A DNA stretch of 64,000 nt from Macrobrachium rosenbergii (Eukaryota; Arthropoda; Malacostraca; Decapoda; Palaemonidae). The notes beneath the pieces are model-generated. The model did not search any database and had not been told where the DNA came from. It saw nothing but the letters and a program-made list of their open reading frames with translations. Location: contig NC_089755.1 in NCBI RefSeq assembly GCF_040412425.1, positions 57,891,798 through 57,955,797 on the forward strand, written 5' to 3'. Below, in pieces: positions 22,428 to 36,200 of this stretch. The stretch's first letter is position 1. Each line of letters starts with the position of its first letter. The translations under genes were made by a program, and so were the position numbers.

Positions 22428-24724
22428 TGGGTAAATTATGTATGTATGAATACACATACACAGTATTTGTCAAGCTTATTAATTTCATACAATTTACGTC
22501 CATAATATTTACATATAAACTTAAAAAAAAGATACAGCTTATGCATTTACCAGTTTTGTGTGTCTGTACCAAACAATAAAAACAGTTTTGAGCTTTTCTG
22601 AATGACACGAGGAACTTTTACTTAAAAAAAAAAACAGAAATTTTCTCAATTAAAATCTTTGCTTTGAAGGAGAGAAATAGATACCTGAACATCAGGAAAT
22701 TGTCAGACCAGTGGTGGGCCTTAGAGAATATTTTAACAAAAACACAAGACAATTGGTTCAGTAAAACTGAGATTCTGACCTTAATAATTTAGTATTAAAG
22801 CTCAGGTTGAACTTGCCAAAGCAGTGTGATCCCATGGGAACACAAAGAGAAAAGTGTATATGATAGCCTGCTGTGGACTCAAAGAGCAGTAGCCTGTAGT
22901 GTGGAAGGGACAAATCAAGAGGAGGAGGTGGTAACTTGTTAAAAACAGTGAGAAAACTGGTCAGAAAGCCCAAATGAAGCAGACATTCTATAGTAATTCA
23001 ACTGACCAGAGATTGAAAAAAAAGGATGAAGAACAATTGGAGGACAATTATGCCAGTCGAGAGTATGAATTTTGTACTGAATAGCTTTCACCACAATACT
23101 AACAAAGGGAAAAGGACTCTATAATTTCACATATCTTGAGGTCCAAAAAAAGGGGCTACTGTATTTAAGTGGGTGTGCATTGAAATCTACTTGACAGAAT
23201 ACAGCATGTTGATAAGATAGGACTGACTGTTGAAAAGATGTAGGAGGGTAATTAAAAAGAATTTTTGCCCACAAAGTAGGCCTAACAATTCCAAAACCCA
23301 GGAAATGATGATAGCCAATAAATGAAGTACAAATTTAAATACATATATGTATACATGCACCCATACATACAGTCCACATGTCACGTGGAATAAAATCACT
23401 GTTAATTCGTTGGTGCCGTTGTTTTTTTGTTCTTGTTCTAGTTGATAGGAAAGTATCACAGAATCTTAAACCTTTCTAAATTAGAGAATCTCTTACGAAA
23501 CACATCCGCAAGATTTCAGTCATATCTCGTCTCGGAATAAGTCCTGTTTGTGCACAGAATCTTCGTCTCGTGATGAGAATCAGCTGTTGTACTTTTATCT
23601 TGGAGGTATAAAGTTAACACTATTTTACTGTCTCTCTTGAACACTCACTGTGTTTTTGAAACTATCATTAATGATTAGTTTAATCAGGCCACTGAGTCGT
23701 GAAGTTGGAAGCCCTCGTTTTATGAAGTGAATATAGAATTAAAATAATAAAAATCCCAGTGTTTACATTTGTGGTATAGATGAGTGTGACAAATATGCAG
23801 TCTAAGTGGCAAAATCCAATTGGGGAAAGCTGATGCTGTTATACCATACATGACAGCAACTTTGTCAGCTTAATTTGCATCTAAAAATCTGAAATAACAA
23901 TTCTTATTTTAAGTTTCTCTGGGTACAAAAGTATAATGTTTTTCCATAATGCAATATTATTTTAGCTGATCTTATCACCAGACACTGAAGGCTACACTAA
24001 ACTAAAATTGTAGGGGCAGTTTTTTGTCTAGAGAAAATGATTGAACATTAAAACTGAGCATAACTGCTTATCTAAAATTTCTGCAAAGGTGTTATTTCTG
24101 TTTCTGATTAGATTTTCGTGTTACATCTGGTACTTATGGTCACGAATATTAGTGGTTGTCCTTGAAAACGTCAAATACACAATACATCTCTGTTTGGTAA
24201 TAACATAAACACATAAGACACTTACAAATAACGCATACAGTTTTAGTTTGACTAGTGACTATTTGTCTAATACCACGATGTAATCATGAATGCATGAATA
24301 CACACAAAATAAGTATACATAATTCATTTTGCTTACCGGTCCAATAAATGTGCTTTGATCTAAAGTGTGCAAGTTACCTTGAGAAATAATAATTGTGCTA
24401 ATTTCATTGTGGATAACTGGTCTAAATAAATATTTATCGTTGGCAAATTAAATATTGTCAGCTGGAACGCTCGCTACTATAATATAACTTGATTGTTTCT
24501 TCATTTTCTCACTAAAACACAAAAGGAAGGTCCTCTCTTATGCACAAACAGCACCAAAAAATGGAAAAGGAAGTTCTCCCTCCAACCTGCTTCAGGAGAA
24601 GCATCAAAAGACCTCGGACAATGGAAGACAAAACGGAGCTTGAATTCAGATGACGAATAGCTTTGCTTAACCGTCAAATACTGGCAGTGGGTTTTGTTTG
24701 TGGACCTTCTACTACTGGAGCATC
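20946..24724. other. intergenic sequence, no supported gene
   Basis: AT-rich, with a long TA run at 22338-22422. Minus-strand ORFs at 21789-22058, 22758-22973 and 23187-23459 have no recognised family. The missing C-terminal exon of the SLC23 gene might lie here or in 24,700-27,800, but I could not identify it. Confidence 0.4.
22338..22422. repeat. (TA)n microsatellite
   Basis: About 42 uninterrupted TA units. Confidence 0.97.
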
Positions 24725-25060
24725 TCTTGTGTACAGAACTTCTAGTTACTTGCGCTGATTCTTGCGTGTATGGACCTGCCACTTGTTGTGACTCTTACGT
24801 GTAGGCCTGCGCAACTGGTGAGGACTTGTGGACCTGCCCAATGGGGGATGACTCTTGCTTGTTGACCTTTTGCACTTGTGATTCTTGTGTGTAGGCCTGC
24901 GCAGCTGGTGGCGATTCTTGCTCGTAGACCTGCGCAATAGGTGATGCCTCTTGCTTTGCTAACCTGTTGAACTTGTGATTCTTGCCCGTGAGCCTGCGCA
25001 GCTTGTGATTCTAACGTATGGACCTGCCTAACTTGCGCTGGACTTGTGCTGGATTTGGCG
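24725..25060. repeat. degenerate minisatellite, about 39-bp unit
   Basis: Repeats built on tgattcttgcgtgtaggcct and gcctgcgcagctggtg, about eight diverged copies. Because the unit length is close to a multiple of three, the minus strand shows repetitive ORFs (CAGLHTRIT-like) with no sign of being genes. Confidence 0.85.
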
Positions 25061-25420
25061 AGCAGGACTGGAAGATGGTTCAGTCCTTGACTGGAAGGCA
25101 GCAACTGCAGTAGCCAGACCACTCACTTCTCTGTACACACAGCAGTTAGGTTCGGTTTCCAGAAAAATGGAATGGAATGCTTATCCGAGACTGTTATATT
25201 ATATCCTGAGGAGATGCGACGCCGTCGTCAGTTATATATCTTTACAATTAGGAATTGAGATCTTGAGCAGCTACTATCTTTTACAAGTTTCCTTTGAGGC
25301 ACTGGCAGCTTTAGGTGAGGAGTTTGCGCCTTGTCCTGTTCACGGCTGTGCCCTCGTACTTTAGGCTTTATGCTTTCCTGCCGTGGCGCATTTTCTCCTC
25401 AGGTAACCCCAGCCGACGAA
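25061..25420. other. spacer between minisatellites, no supported gene
   Basis: The plus-strand ORF at 25044-25364 crosses this interval but has no recognised domain. Nothing else is seen. Confidence 0.35.
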
Positions 25421-25855
25421 AGTGGGCAGGACAGGTACGAACTTCGTCCAGGACATTCTGGAAAGAGAAAGGACAGGTAAAACAGGTACGATCCTTGCCT
25501 AGGACATTCTGGAGAGAGAAAGGACAGGTAAAACAGGTACGAACTTTGCCTAGGACAGTCTGGAAAGAGAAAGGACAGGTACAACAGGTACGAACTTTGC
25601 CTAGGACAGTCTGGAAAGAGAAAGGACAGGTAAAACAGGTACGAACTTTGCCTAGGACATTCTGGAAAGAGAAAGGACAGGTAAAACAGGTACGAACTTT
25701 GCCTAGACTTTGCCTAGGACATTCTGGAATCTGGAAAGAGAAAGGACAAGTAAAACAGGTGCGAACTTTGCACAGGACATTCTGAAAAGAGAAGGGACAG
25801 GTAAAACAGTACGAACTTTGCCTAGGACATTCTGGAAAGAGAAAGGACAGGGCTG
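25421..25855. repeat. 51-bp minisatellite, about 8 copies
   Basis: The unit contains acgaactttgcctaggacat, tctggaaagagaaaggacag and gtaaaacaggt. Since 51 is divisible by three, both strands give long repetitive ORFs. Each unit carries acaggtaa- and acaggtac-type text resembling a splice donor. Confidence 0.95.
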
Positions 25856-25904
25856 TTTCACAACGGTACAGTAAGGTAGATAATTTCTTGTTTGAAAACA
25901 CAGA

Positions 25905-26545
25905 ATTTATTTCATGCCAGGATAGAAATGAGAGAGGATTATTCCAGATGAGGACATAAATGAGAGAATTATTCCAGGTGAGGATATAAATGAGACAGCA
26001 GTATTCCAGGTGAGGAAATTAATGAAACAGAATTATTTCAGGGAGGGCACAATGAGGCAGAATGATTCCAGATGGAGACATTAATGAGACAGAATGATTC
26101 CAGGTGAGGACATAAATGAGACAGAATGATTCCAGGTGAGGATATAAATGAGACAGAATGATTCCAGGTGAGGACATAAATGAGTCAGAATGATTCCAGG
26201 TGAGGACATAAATGAGACAGAATGATTCCAGGTGAGGACATAAATGAGACAGAATGATTCCAGGTGAGGACATAAATGAGTCAGAATGATTCCAGGTGAG
26301 GACATAAATGAGACAGAATGATTCCAGGTGAGGACATAAATGAGACAGAATGATTCCAGGTGAGGATATAAATGAGACAGAATGATTCCAGGTGAGGATA
26401 TAAATGAGACAGAATTATTCCAGGTGAGGATATAAATGAGACAGAATGATTCCAGGTGAGGATATAAATGAGACAGAATGATTCCAGGTGAGGATATAAA
26501 TGAGACAGAATGATTCCAGGTGAGGATATAAATGAGACAGGATTA
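25905..26545. repeat. 32-bp minisatellite, about 20 copies
   Basis: The unit is built from gatataaatgagacagaatg followed by attccaggtgag. A gacataaa variant is mixed with the gatataaa form, which dominates the right end. Each unit includes CCAGGTGAG, a consensus splice donor on the plus strand. There are no unique spacers. Confidence 0.96.
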
Positions 26546-27798
26546 TTTCCTCTAAGGAGTAAACTAAACAGAAAACTCAAATTAAACGAGATATTGTAAA
26601 AGATGAAATCGATAATACCGTGAGATATATATCTCTGCATAAATATCTTCAGGAAATAAAACTGAACGCAGAATGAAACCTACAGAAATCTACATAAAAA
26701 AAAAAAGAGAAAAATGGATGATATGCAGTGATGCTGAAACAATTTAGTAAAGGATTAGAAGAAGCAGGGAAGGATGTTGTGGAATAAACAGTACAGAGAA
26801 TAAATTGAAAGAAAACTTATTAGTGAGATATGAATCCTTAAAGAAAATAATATACACTTTAAGAGAAACTTTTGGCGGACAATAAAAATATGATAATTCA
26901 AACTACAGAAAAATGATTATGAAGTTCGGAAATGGTAACAATGTTCGAAAGGAAGAACAGTGGACATTCAACTTAGGTGAAAGTAAAAGTGAAAGCCGGA
27001 CTCGTGAAAGTTAGGCGTTCCCTGTAATTGAAAGTGCTACGTGGTGCTGTTACTGAGTATGAAATTCAATGAAGAATAGATCTACGTTATCAATATACTG
27101 TAAAGTTATCGTAAGGATTTAAAATTTGCTTTCTACTTTAAAATTTCTTTTGAATATTTTTTATGAATATTTTTAATTTCTCTTATAATATGTGTATTCT
27201 TGTAGTGTCAACATTCCATACTTTTTTAGTATATAAATCAATTTAAAAATGTAAACTAGTACTAAAGAATGTTATAAAAGTAATTTCTTATATATATGTT
27301 GTATTGAAACCATGATATTTCTTACTTGTTTCAGTCTATTAATCAATGAGAAATTTAAACACTGAAGAAAGTTATAAAACTAATTTTTTATTTATCTGTG
27401 GCATTGAAACAATATTTCTTACTAGTTTTAGTCTATAAATCAATGAAAAATATCAAAAATGAAATTAAATCTAAATAATAAAAGGGTTTTTTGTTACTGC
27501 ATTGCCAGAGTCTCATCTGCGCAACCTGATCTGCGCAGGTAATACCAATCTTAGTCACTACCCCACCCCTGGCATACCATAAGCCCCGACCAAGAAGGCC
27601 CCCTCCCTCTAAGTTAGGTTAAATTAATTAGAGTAATTTGGGTGTGGGAAACTTAATGAGATTATTTTCAAGAAAATTCTATGGTTAGTTTTTAAGATAT
27701 GGCGTCCCGCTTTCTTCGTGGAAAGGTCCCCCCGGTACTCGGCTACGTCTCGGGAAAATGGGCACCCCCGGACGCTCTTCCCCAACAGAAAAAGACAC
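26546..27798. other. AT-rich sequence, no supported gene
   Basis: A short near-duplication at about 27250-27440 (gaaattta/gaaaaatat with attgaaaccatgatatttct-like text). No exon with the expected SLC23 tail was recognised. Confidence 0.4.
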
Positions 27799-27932
27799 TT
27801 ACTTTTTAATAGCGTACATTCCAACGGGAAGATCGTAGCAGGACTGATCGACGGCTATCGTTCTGCCCTCTTCCTCCCTGCTGGGTTTCAGCTGAGCCTT
27901 CCACTCGACCATGCCCCTCTCCTCGTCCGTTC
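27799..27932 (-). CDS. SLC23A1: SLC23 exon 11 (last one found)
   Basis: Acceptor cggacattccag; begins by completing Gly of NTIPG, then [11 protein letters not shown] ... [13 protein letters not shown]. This matches the cytosolic segment after the last helix in the family. The exon either ends at the donor after 27803 or stops at TAA 27801-27799. The donor reading is preferred because family members continue. Confidence 0.85.
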
Positions 27933-29171
27933 CTGGAATGTCCGAAGGGAAAGATTGAGGATAAACTGGAATTCAGATCACAAAGTTCTAAAATCTACGG
28001 AGGATAAATGAAGGAAAACATTGATTTTGTTTTTAGAACTGGAAGTTTATAAAATACCAAACAGGGCCCACTGCACTGTGCTTGATCGCTTCAGAGGAAA
28101 ATACCTACAAAGAAGAAGAGGAAGAAGAAAAAGAGGAGGAGGAGGAGGAGGAGGAGGAGGAGGAGGAGGAGGAGGAGGAGGAGGAGGAGGAGGAGGAGGA
28201 GGAGGAGGAGGTAGGAATCATTACCTGGAATCGTGTTGTCCAGGAGTAGACCCAGAATACCGCCAACGAACATCGAAGTGCGCAGAAGCACCGACAGAAC
28301 TTGGTCCAGTACAGGTATGGTGGTGTTGATAATGTCCTTGTTGCCTGGTTTTTGCATCCACTGGAAAATGACACGAGATTTTTTATATACAAGTAGAGGA
28401 ACTACAATAAAAACAACAATAAAAGACTTCCAAACTAAAATAAACAGACGTAGAAGCTCACGACCTTTGCACTACTCTGATTTTTCCTCACCATTGGAAG
28501 AGCCATCCCGATGAAGAGCGAGAATCCCAGGACAAAGAGGTTCCTGGAGGAGTTGAGGTCGACGTACTGGAGTGTGGACAGACCCACGGACGTGATCATG
28601 GCGAAGACGACGCAGAAGATGCCGCCGATGATGGGCTCCGGGATCGTGATGAAGAGGGCACCGACTTTCCCTACGACGCCGCAGAGGAGCATAATCATGG
28701 CGCTGTACTGGACCACCCGTCGACTTCCTACCTGCAAGAAGAAGATTGTTGATAAGTCTATGGAATTCTAGGCTTATAGGTTGTCAAGCCAGGTGCTTGG
28801 GGGATGGAGGTTGGGGGTCCACTTCCGGCCATTTGGGGCTCCTTAAGACAGTGAAAAGAGAGAGTTGGAGTGGTTGGAGAGCAAGATAAAGAGATTTAGA
28901 CAATAAATGAAATGAAGTAAATGGATCTATAGGTGGAACTGGGAGGAAAACATCACATTTACACCAAAAAGGAATAGTCAGAGAGGTTGGACAGCAAAAA
29001 TTTAAGAAAGGAAGCAGAAATGGAGGTAAATTAAAGGCTAAGACTTAGGTGCAGTTAGGGGGCCGAAGGGACGCTGCAAAAACACCCTTTAGTAATGCCT
29101 GCAGTGCACCTCGTGAGGTGTACTGTAGGCCTTATGGAGCCGAATGTTAATTAAGTGAATTCATAGCGTTC

Positions 29172-29226
<55 letters not shown>

Positions 29227-29980
29227 TACCTTTGTGACGCCGATGGCACCCACGTTCTGGGAATAGGAGGTGGTGCCGCTGCCTGTTCCCCAGAGGCCTG
29301 CTAGAACGGTGCCAAGACCCTCCATCCAGATACCCCTGTTCACTGCGTGTTTGGGGGGCGCTGGGGCTCCTGAAATTAGGGGGGAGATGTAAGTAGCCAG
29401 CTCGAGAATCAGCCAATCAGATGGCTTCAAATTGTCCACTAAAGTATTGTCTTCCCTTGTGGTCCCATATTATTAAAAAAAAAATTCTCCTTAAATTAAG
29501 GACTCTAATCAGCTCGAGAGTCAATCAAGCAGATCTTTTCTTCAAACTGTTTACTAAGGAGTATGGAATTTGATGCCTTCCCTTGTGTTCCCAAACGATT
29601 TTAACTAGTTTCTTCTTTAAACTATGGACTCTAGTCACATATAACTCATTCTTTTTGCAAAAGCGCATATTTTTATTAATTTATTTATTTATCAAAAGTT
29701 CATACAAAAGTTTAGGGAACCGAGAAATCAATGAAGATTTCATTATCCCACCCTGACAACCAACCAGCCACCAGTGCGTCCGATTTCTGAACGCTAGGCT
29801 GCCCGGACACGATAATACAACTCACCGGCTAAGCGGGCGCAGGCGAAGTAATCCCCAATGCTCTCGACGATGCTGGCAAGGACGCCTGCCATCATGCCCA
29901 TGACACCTGCGACGCTGACTGTTGGCAGACCCCATTGACCTGTGAAGAAGGGTTCTTATTGTAAGTCAGGGAAAAGGGAG

Positions 29981-30049
<69 letters not shown>

Positions 30050-32191
30050 TATATATATATATATATGTGTGCATATGTATATGTATGTATGTATGTAGTA
30101 TGTATGTATGTATGCATGTGTGTATGTTCATAAACTATGTGAACATTTGAGAAAGAGTAAACACGTCCCATTTTAAAACTACTGAATTCTTCAATTAAAA
30201 AATCATTAACCCAAGCAGAATATTTTTTTACAAACTTTAAAATAAAGATTAAATTGACAGAGCATAATTTACCGCCTCCAAGTTTCCATCAAAGCTAAGA
30301 GCCAGCATTCTTCCATATCGCTTCCGTTATAAATTTTCTGAACTCTTTTTCATGCTTAACGTTCAGAAGCATCAAAATACTGTCCAGAAGTTCTAAATAT
30401 ACTGTATAGAAGCATTTAAACTGTCTAGAAGCATTAAAATACTGTCCAGAAGTTCTAAATATACTGTTTAGAAGCATTTAAACTGTCCAGAAGCATTGAG
30501 ATACTGTCCAGATGAACTAAAAATAACGTTTAAAAGCATTGAAACTGTCCAGAAGCATTAAAGTACTATCCAAAAGTACTAAATATACAGTTTAGAAGCA
30601 TTTAAACTGCCCAGAAGCATTAAAATACTGTCCAGAAGTACTAAATATACAGTTTACAAGCATTGAAACTGTCCAGAAGCATTAAAATACTATCCAGAAG
30701 TACGAAATATACAGTTTAGAAGCATTGGAACTATCCAGAAGCATTCAAAAATTGTTGAAGCATCAAAATACTGTTTCACAAGCACTGCAGCACTTTTCAG
30801 AAGCCCTGAATATACCGCTGAGAACAGAACAGAATAGCATAAGAAGGTCTGACAGGTGTAACAGGAGAAAAACCTTTTGCAGTTGCACTATGAAACAACT
30901 GTTAGATGTGGAAAGTCATTCAGATGGGAGAAAGAGCACAGGAAAGGAGGTGCAGTAAAAGGAACGAAAGAGGTTGCAGCTAGGGCGGGGCAGAAGAGAC
31001 GCTGCCAAAAAAATACCGTTCAAGAAAGCCCCACCGGAATCATTCCTTACATGGATAGGGGACGCGGAACCACGGTGAATCGCTGATTATTTCCAGACGA
31101 AGGTCAGTCCTCGCGTGGTTGTCAGAAGGCAGGACGTCAGCGACCGTCAGCGCCCAACAGGTCGCCCAAGCGAGGACCACGGCCAAGAGAACCTGAAATA
31201 AACAAACACTTAAATAAATAAACAATCGAAAAGGGTAGAGCAAGGTGGGAGGCGTTTGACAGATTGACAAATAAAGAACGGTTCGAAAATTAATTAACTG
31301 GAAATTTAAGATGTTTAGTGACCCAATAACTAATTGGAAACTTAAGAGCTTTACTTACTCAGTAACTAATGGGAAGTTTAAGAGGTTTAATTACTCAGCA
31401 ACTAACGGGAAATTTAAGAGCTTTACTTACTCAATACCTAATGGGAAATTTAAGAGCTTTACTTACACAATAACTAATTGGAAATTTAAGAGGTTTACTT
31501 GCTTTATAACTAAAGAGAAATTTAAGGGCTTTACTTACTCAATAACTAATTGGAAATTTAAGAGCTTTACTTACTCAATAACTAATTGGAAATTTAAGAG
31601 CTTTACTTACACAATAACTAATTGGAAACTTAAGAGCTTTACTTACTCAATAACTAAGGGGAAATTTAAGAGCTTTACAAACTCAAAGAACTCCAATTTG
31701 CAGGCGAGTTGAATGCAAGAAACAGGTAACGTTTTAGCATGCGTCGAACGAATATAAGGTACTCAACATTAACAAAAACACATAAAAACCATTACGTCAC
31801 TCACGGGGAACAATTTGAAGACGTAAAGGTTCGTCCTTGAAAAACCCCTTGCTCTCGACCAAGAGAAGAATGGTAGGCTGACCTCAGCCAGGTACTGAGA
31901 GAAGATCACGAGTAGAGCGATCGTCCTATAGAAAAATAGAAAGAAGAGGAAGATTTTTTTATTTGTTTTGGTTTCGGCGGAACTGATTGCTTCAAGGTTA
32001 CCTGGAGTTGTGGGGTCTCTGCAATGACGTGGGCTTATTAAAATTAGGCCTAGGGGCTTTATATAGTTAGGTGATGGTGTTCACTAGGTTGGCAAAATAT
32101 TAATTTTATGGTGAACAAGTTTTTAAAATAATTTTTGATTATGAAACAATTAAGTAGGTTACCAGAGGTTTTATATATTTTGGCATTGTAG

Positions 32192-32259
<68 letters not shown>

Positions 32260-32345
32260 TTCAACTTGATTTCTGTACAGAGACAATTGCACAAACATAC
32301 ACGTGCAGTAATGTAGACATATCAGGAACCAAACCCCACGTACTC

Positions 32346-32423
<78 letters not shown>

Positions 32424-32860
32424 AATAAGTGAAAGCATTAAACTGAAAAATATGAAAGTCTACTTGAAATATACTCCTTAGATATAACTCTAATTTACCT
32501 TCCTCTCTCTCTCTCTCTCTCTCTCCAACAGCTAGAACCTGCATAAACAGACCTTGCTTTTGAACTGGGTGGCCTTGTCGACCTAATAAATAATCATATA
32601 ACAAAACAAACTAATTTGACTTACAGAGCACTTATCCCCCAGTGAGACGAGGCCTTATCAGCTGCGACGGGAAACAACGAGAACCCGATCAGGGTGACTG
32701 TGGGGACGATGACCAGGGGAGATATCCACCTCAGAAGGGCGCCGATCGCACCTGTAATTAGGAGAGGCGTTGAGGACAGGTGAAATTATGATGACTTTTA
32801 GTTAAGAACTAAAGCATGTGCATCTCAGCCATGGATGCCGGACTAAGGTTGGTGCTGTTG

Positions 32861-32940
<80 letters not shown>

Positions 32941-32974
32941 GCCTGGGTATAATGCTCTGACAGAAATCAAAACA

Positions 32975-33045
<71 letters not shown>

Positions 33046-33092
33046 ATACTATTTAGTGCCTGGGTATAATGCTGTAGGTAGAAATCAAAGCA

Positions 33093-33134
<42 letters not shown>

Positions 33135-33183
33135 TATATACTATTTGGTGCCTGGGTATAATGCTCTGGATAGAAATCAAAAC

Positions 33184-33249
<66 letters not shown>

Positions 33250-36200
33250 ATACTATTTAGTGCCTGGGTACAATGCGTGGCTTAAAATTGCAATAAACCG
33301 CAGAGGTATAGAGGTGAAATCTCACATAATACGAAAAGAAGCTGACAGAGAACGGGAAATCTTAAAATCTAGACACGATAATAACATGATGTCCACAACA
33401 TCAGTGACAGGAAAATGACAGCTTTGCGTTTGACAATGAAGGCTGCTACTTTCCTTTCACTAATCCCCGCCAGGTGTATAGATTCTCTCAGCCGAGGAAC
33501 CGGTAATTTTGTATCCCGGTAATTACGACGCTGTAATTCTACATCGCTCGGTAATTATATCTCTGGTCTCTTTGTCGATTTGTGGCGATATATTCCAGTT
33601 TGATATGTTGCGATATGTTTCTGTTACGATATATTTACGATATCTTTCATCGTCTACGTTAACATCTTGTTATCACAGAACGATAAAGACATTGCAAAGA
33701 AAGACATTAATTTGACTTCGGTTACTGTTTGCTCTATCAGCTCAGCTACAAACTACGCCTAATTCTTTGCCTGTTTAAGAACTTTTTCATTCCATTTTAA
33801 ATCACTTGAGACATCGATTGTGGTTAGCTTCTTCGGGCTTCAGACAATATCTTAGGATAATCTAAGATTTAATCCCTTAAAAATACCCACTTCTGATTGT
33901 CATTTATTTGTCAAAGCCAAGAAAAATGGCATGAGTGATATATGGAATTAAGACCAGTATTATACTTGTGAAGTATTCCATTACCAAAACGATTTGGGGA
34001 ACGCAACTATGCAAGCAATATTGCTCGTTCTGAAGCAACCAGAGTGATGAATGCAGCTTAAGAGAAACCATTGCGAATCATGATACAATTCACAACATTT
34101 TAATGGAATCTTTGTCGGATTATCCAAAGCGCAAATAAGATTCCAGTTTTCCAGGCTTTTCCCGTAAGATTCCAGATGGAGATTCCAGATTTAGATCTCG
34201 TCAGGACATAACCCCTGGAATTTTGCAGGTCAAGGCACTGGGGGCTAAGAGGGGTTCCTTGTTGGATTATCCAGAGTGGTTACAAGATTCCAGGATTCCA
34301 GGTTTGTCCTGTGAGGTTCCAGGACTGGCGACCTCCAGGAGATTTAGACTTCGTCAGCACACATGCCCCTGAAACTCTTGCAGGGCAAGACATGCCGGGC
34401 TAAAAACTTAATCCCAAATGACATTCCAAAAACCTTCAGGAGTAGAGTGACTTCCTGGAAACCCAATTTCAGGTAGCACATGGCAATCTTACCTGTGAAA
34501 CCAACGACCACCTGGAAGACAGCAGCGACGCAGATGGCGCCCTGGACTTGGCGCATGCGCGTCTGCCACAGCTCCGTGCGCTCTTCGGAAGTCATGGCGT
34601 CGAGTTCCTCGTCAGGAGGACAGGGCATCAAGGTCAAGATGGCGATGATTGGACCCAGGAAGCCGTGCGTGCCTCCCTGGACGATGGGCAGTCTGGAAAA
34701 ATGGAAGGTGCTATTGAAGGACTGAGGAAGTTTTTGGTTTCCAGGAATATCTATATTTTTTTTTATTGCAGTGACTGGTATTATCAGATTGTTTAACAGT
34801 AATTACACAGTAAATTAAGGAAATAAATAAGTAAACAGACAGATAGACAGATAAGAAAATAAAAATAAGTCATTGTGCCACAGAAATATGAAATTTTAAC
34901 AACATATTTCTGCTTGATCAAATCAATAATTAGGAGAAGACCTGATCTCATAAAATCAAATTAACCTCTACTCTCATCGAGTCAAGATAAGACCTGATCT
35001 TATAAAATCAAAATCAGAATTGATTTTAATCAGATTAATATCTAAATTTTAATCAGATTAATATCTAAATCCATCACCAAACTGAGAAAAGATCTCTGTT
35101 CACAAAATCAAGATACAAATCAATACCATCAAATAAAGACAAGATCTGACGTCATCGGTTCGAGACGAGATCGAACCTCCCTCAAATGCTCCTAAGACCC
35201 TTACCGGACTCCGAAGGTCGTCTGGAGGAGGGTGACGATGCCGCTGACGAAGATGATGGTCGAAGCAATGGCGCCTCTGGCGGGGTCGGACACCGCCATG
35301 CACATCATCGGGGTCAGGAGATAAGGGATGCTGACTGTAGATTCCACCATCATCAGGTAATGCTGAAAGGGTAATGTGCTTGTTTATACATACATACATA
35401 CATATATATACTTGATCTATACGTCCATCTTTACCACAGGGAAAATGAAACACTTGGTGTAAATCCTGACCGGTTTCGACTTCATAACTAAGTCATTTAC
35501 AGAGGCAAAGTTGGTTTTATATATGTGTTTCTAGGTGTGTGTGTGTGTGTGTGTGTATCCCATATAAATATACACACACACTAACATTCAAAGGCTTTAA
35601 CAAGTGGTGTGTAATAGACACATGACTAAAATGCAATAAACTAAAATAAGCATTTAATTCGTAGCTGATCATAAACACTGTATCATTAATTGATTGTTAT
35701 TATTAACTGGCATCACAAAAATGGTCATAGACGCTAAAAAAATCTTCTTCAAATTCAAATTTTGTTATTCTGACTAAAAATCATGAAAACAAATTTATAA
35801 AAATACTCTTAATCTTTCTTGAAGACATAATCGCAACAGATTCCTAAAATAATCTCGAGTTGTCATGGATTATCACAGAGACATAAGACCTTGTTTATCA
35901 ATTCACAGAGACATAAGACCTTGTTTATCAATTCACAGATACATAAGACCTTGTTTATCAGTTCATCGTGGATTCTCATCTGTAAGCCCAAGCTGACGCA
36001 GGTACATAAAAACCAGTTTCTTACCTGTAGTGGTCCAAACTTTTTCAAAGTTTTACGGAACCTTACCTATAGGCCCAACCTGACACAGGTATATGAACGC
36101 TACAGTTACTTAAATTCTCATTATTTTTCACCTGTAGACCCAAATGACAGGTAAATGAAAACTAATTCATAAGATTATCCAGTATTCTCAAGTAATGACA

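Noticed and set aside
25315..25901. Long repetitive ORFs on both strands (156 and 177 codons)
   Set aside because: The 51-bp repeat unit is divisible by three, so open frames persist by chance; there is no codon bias toward one strand and no start context.
25905..26545. Possible CRISPR-like array of 32-bp repeats
   Set aside because: The units are contiguous without unique spacers, there are no cas genes, and the context is eukaryotic.
27624..27824. Minus-strand ORF downstream of SLC23 exon 11 as the C-terminal tail of the transporter
   Set aside because: It uses a different frame across the exon end and shows none of the residues expected after IKK in the family.
31311..31712. 133-codon ORF of 12-residue repeats
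   Set aside because: It is the 36-bp minisatellite inside SLC23 intron 5, on the opposite strand to the gene.
32059..33418. Arg-Glu and Ser-Leu repeat ORFs here and at 11043, 14852, 15471, 45604, 50552, 56809 and 61153
   Set aside because: They are translations of (GA)n/(CT)n tracts, present in every frame of the same tract.
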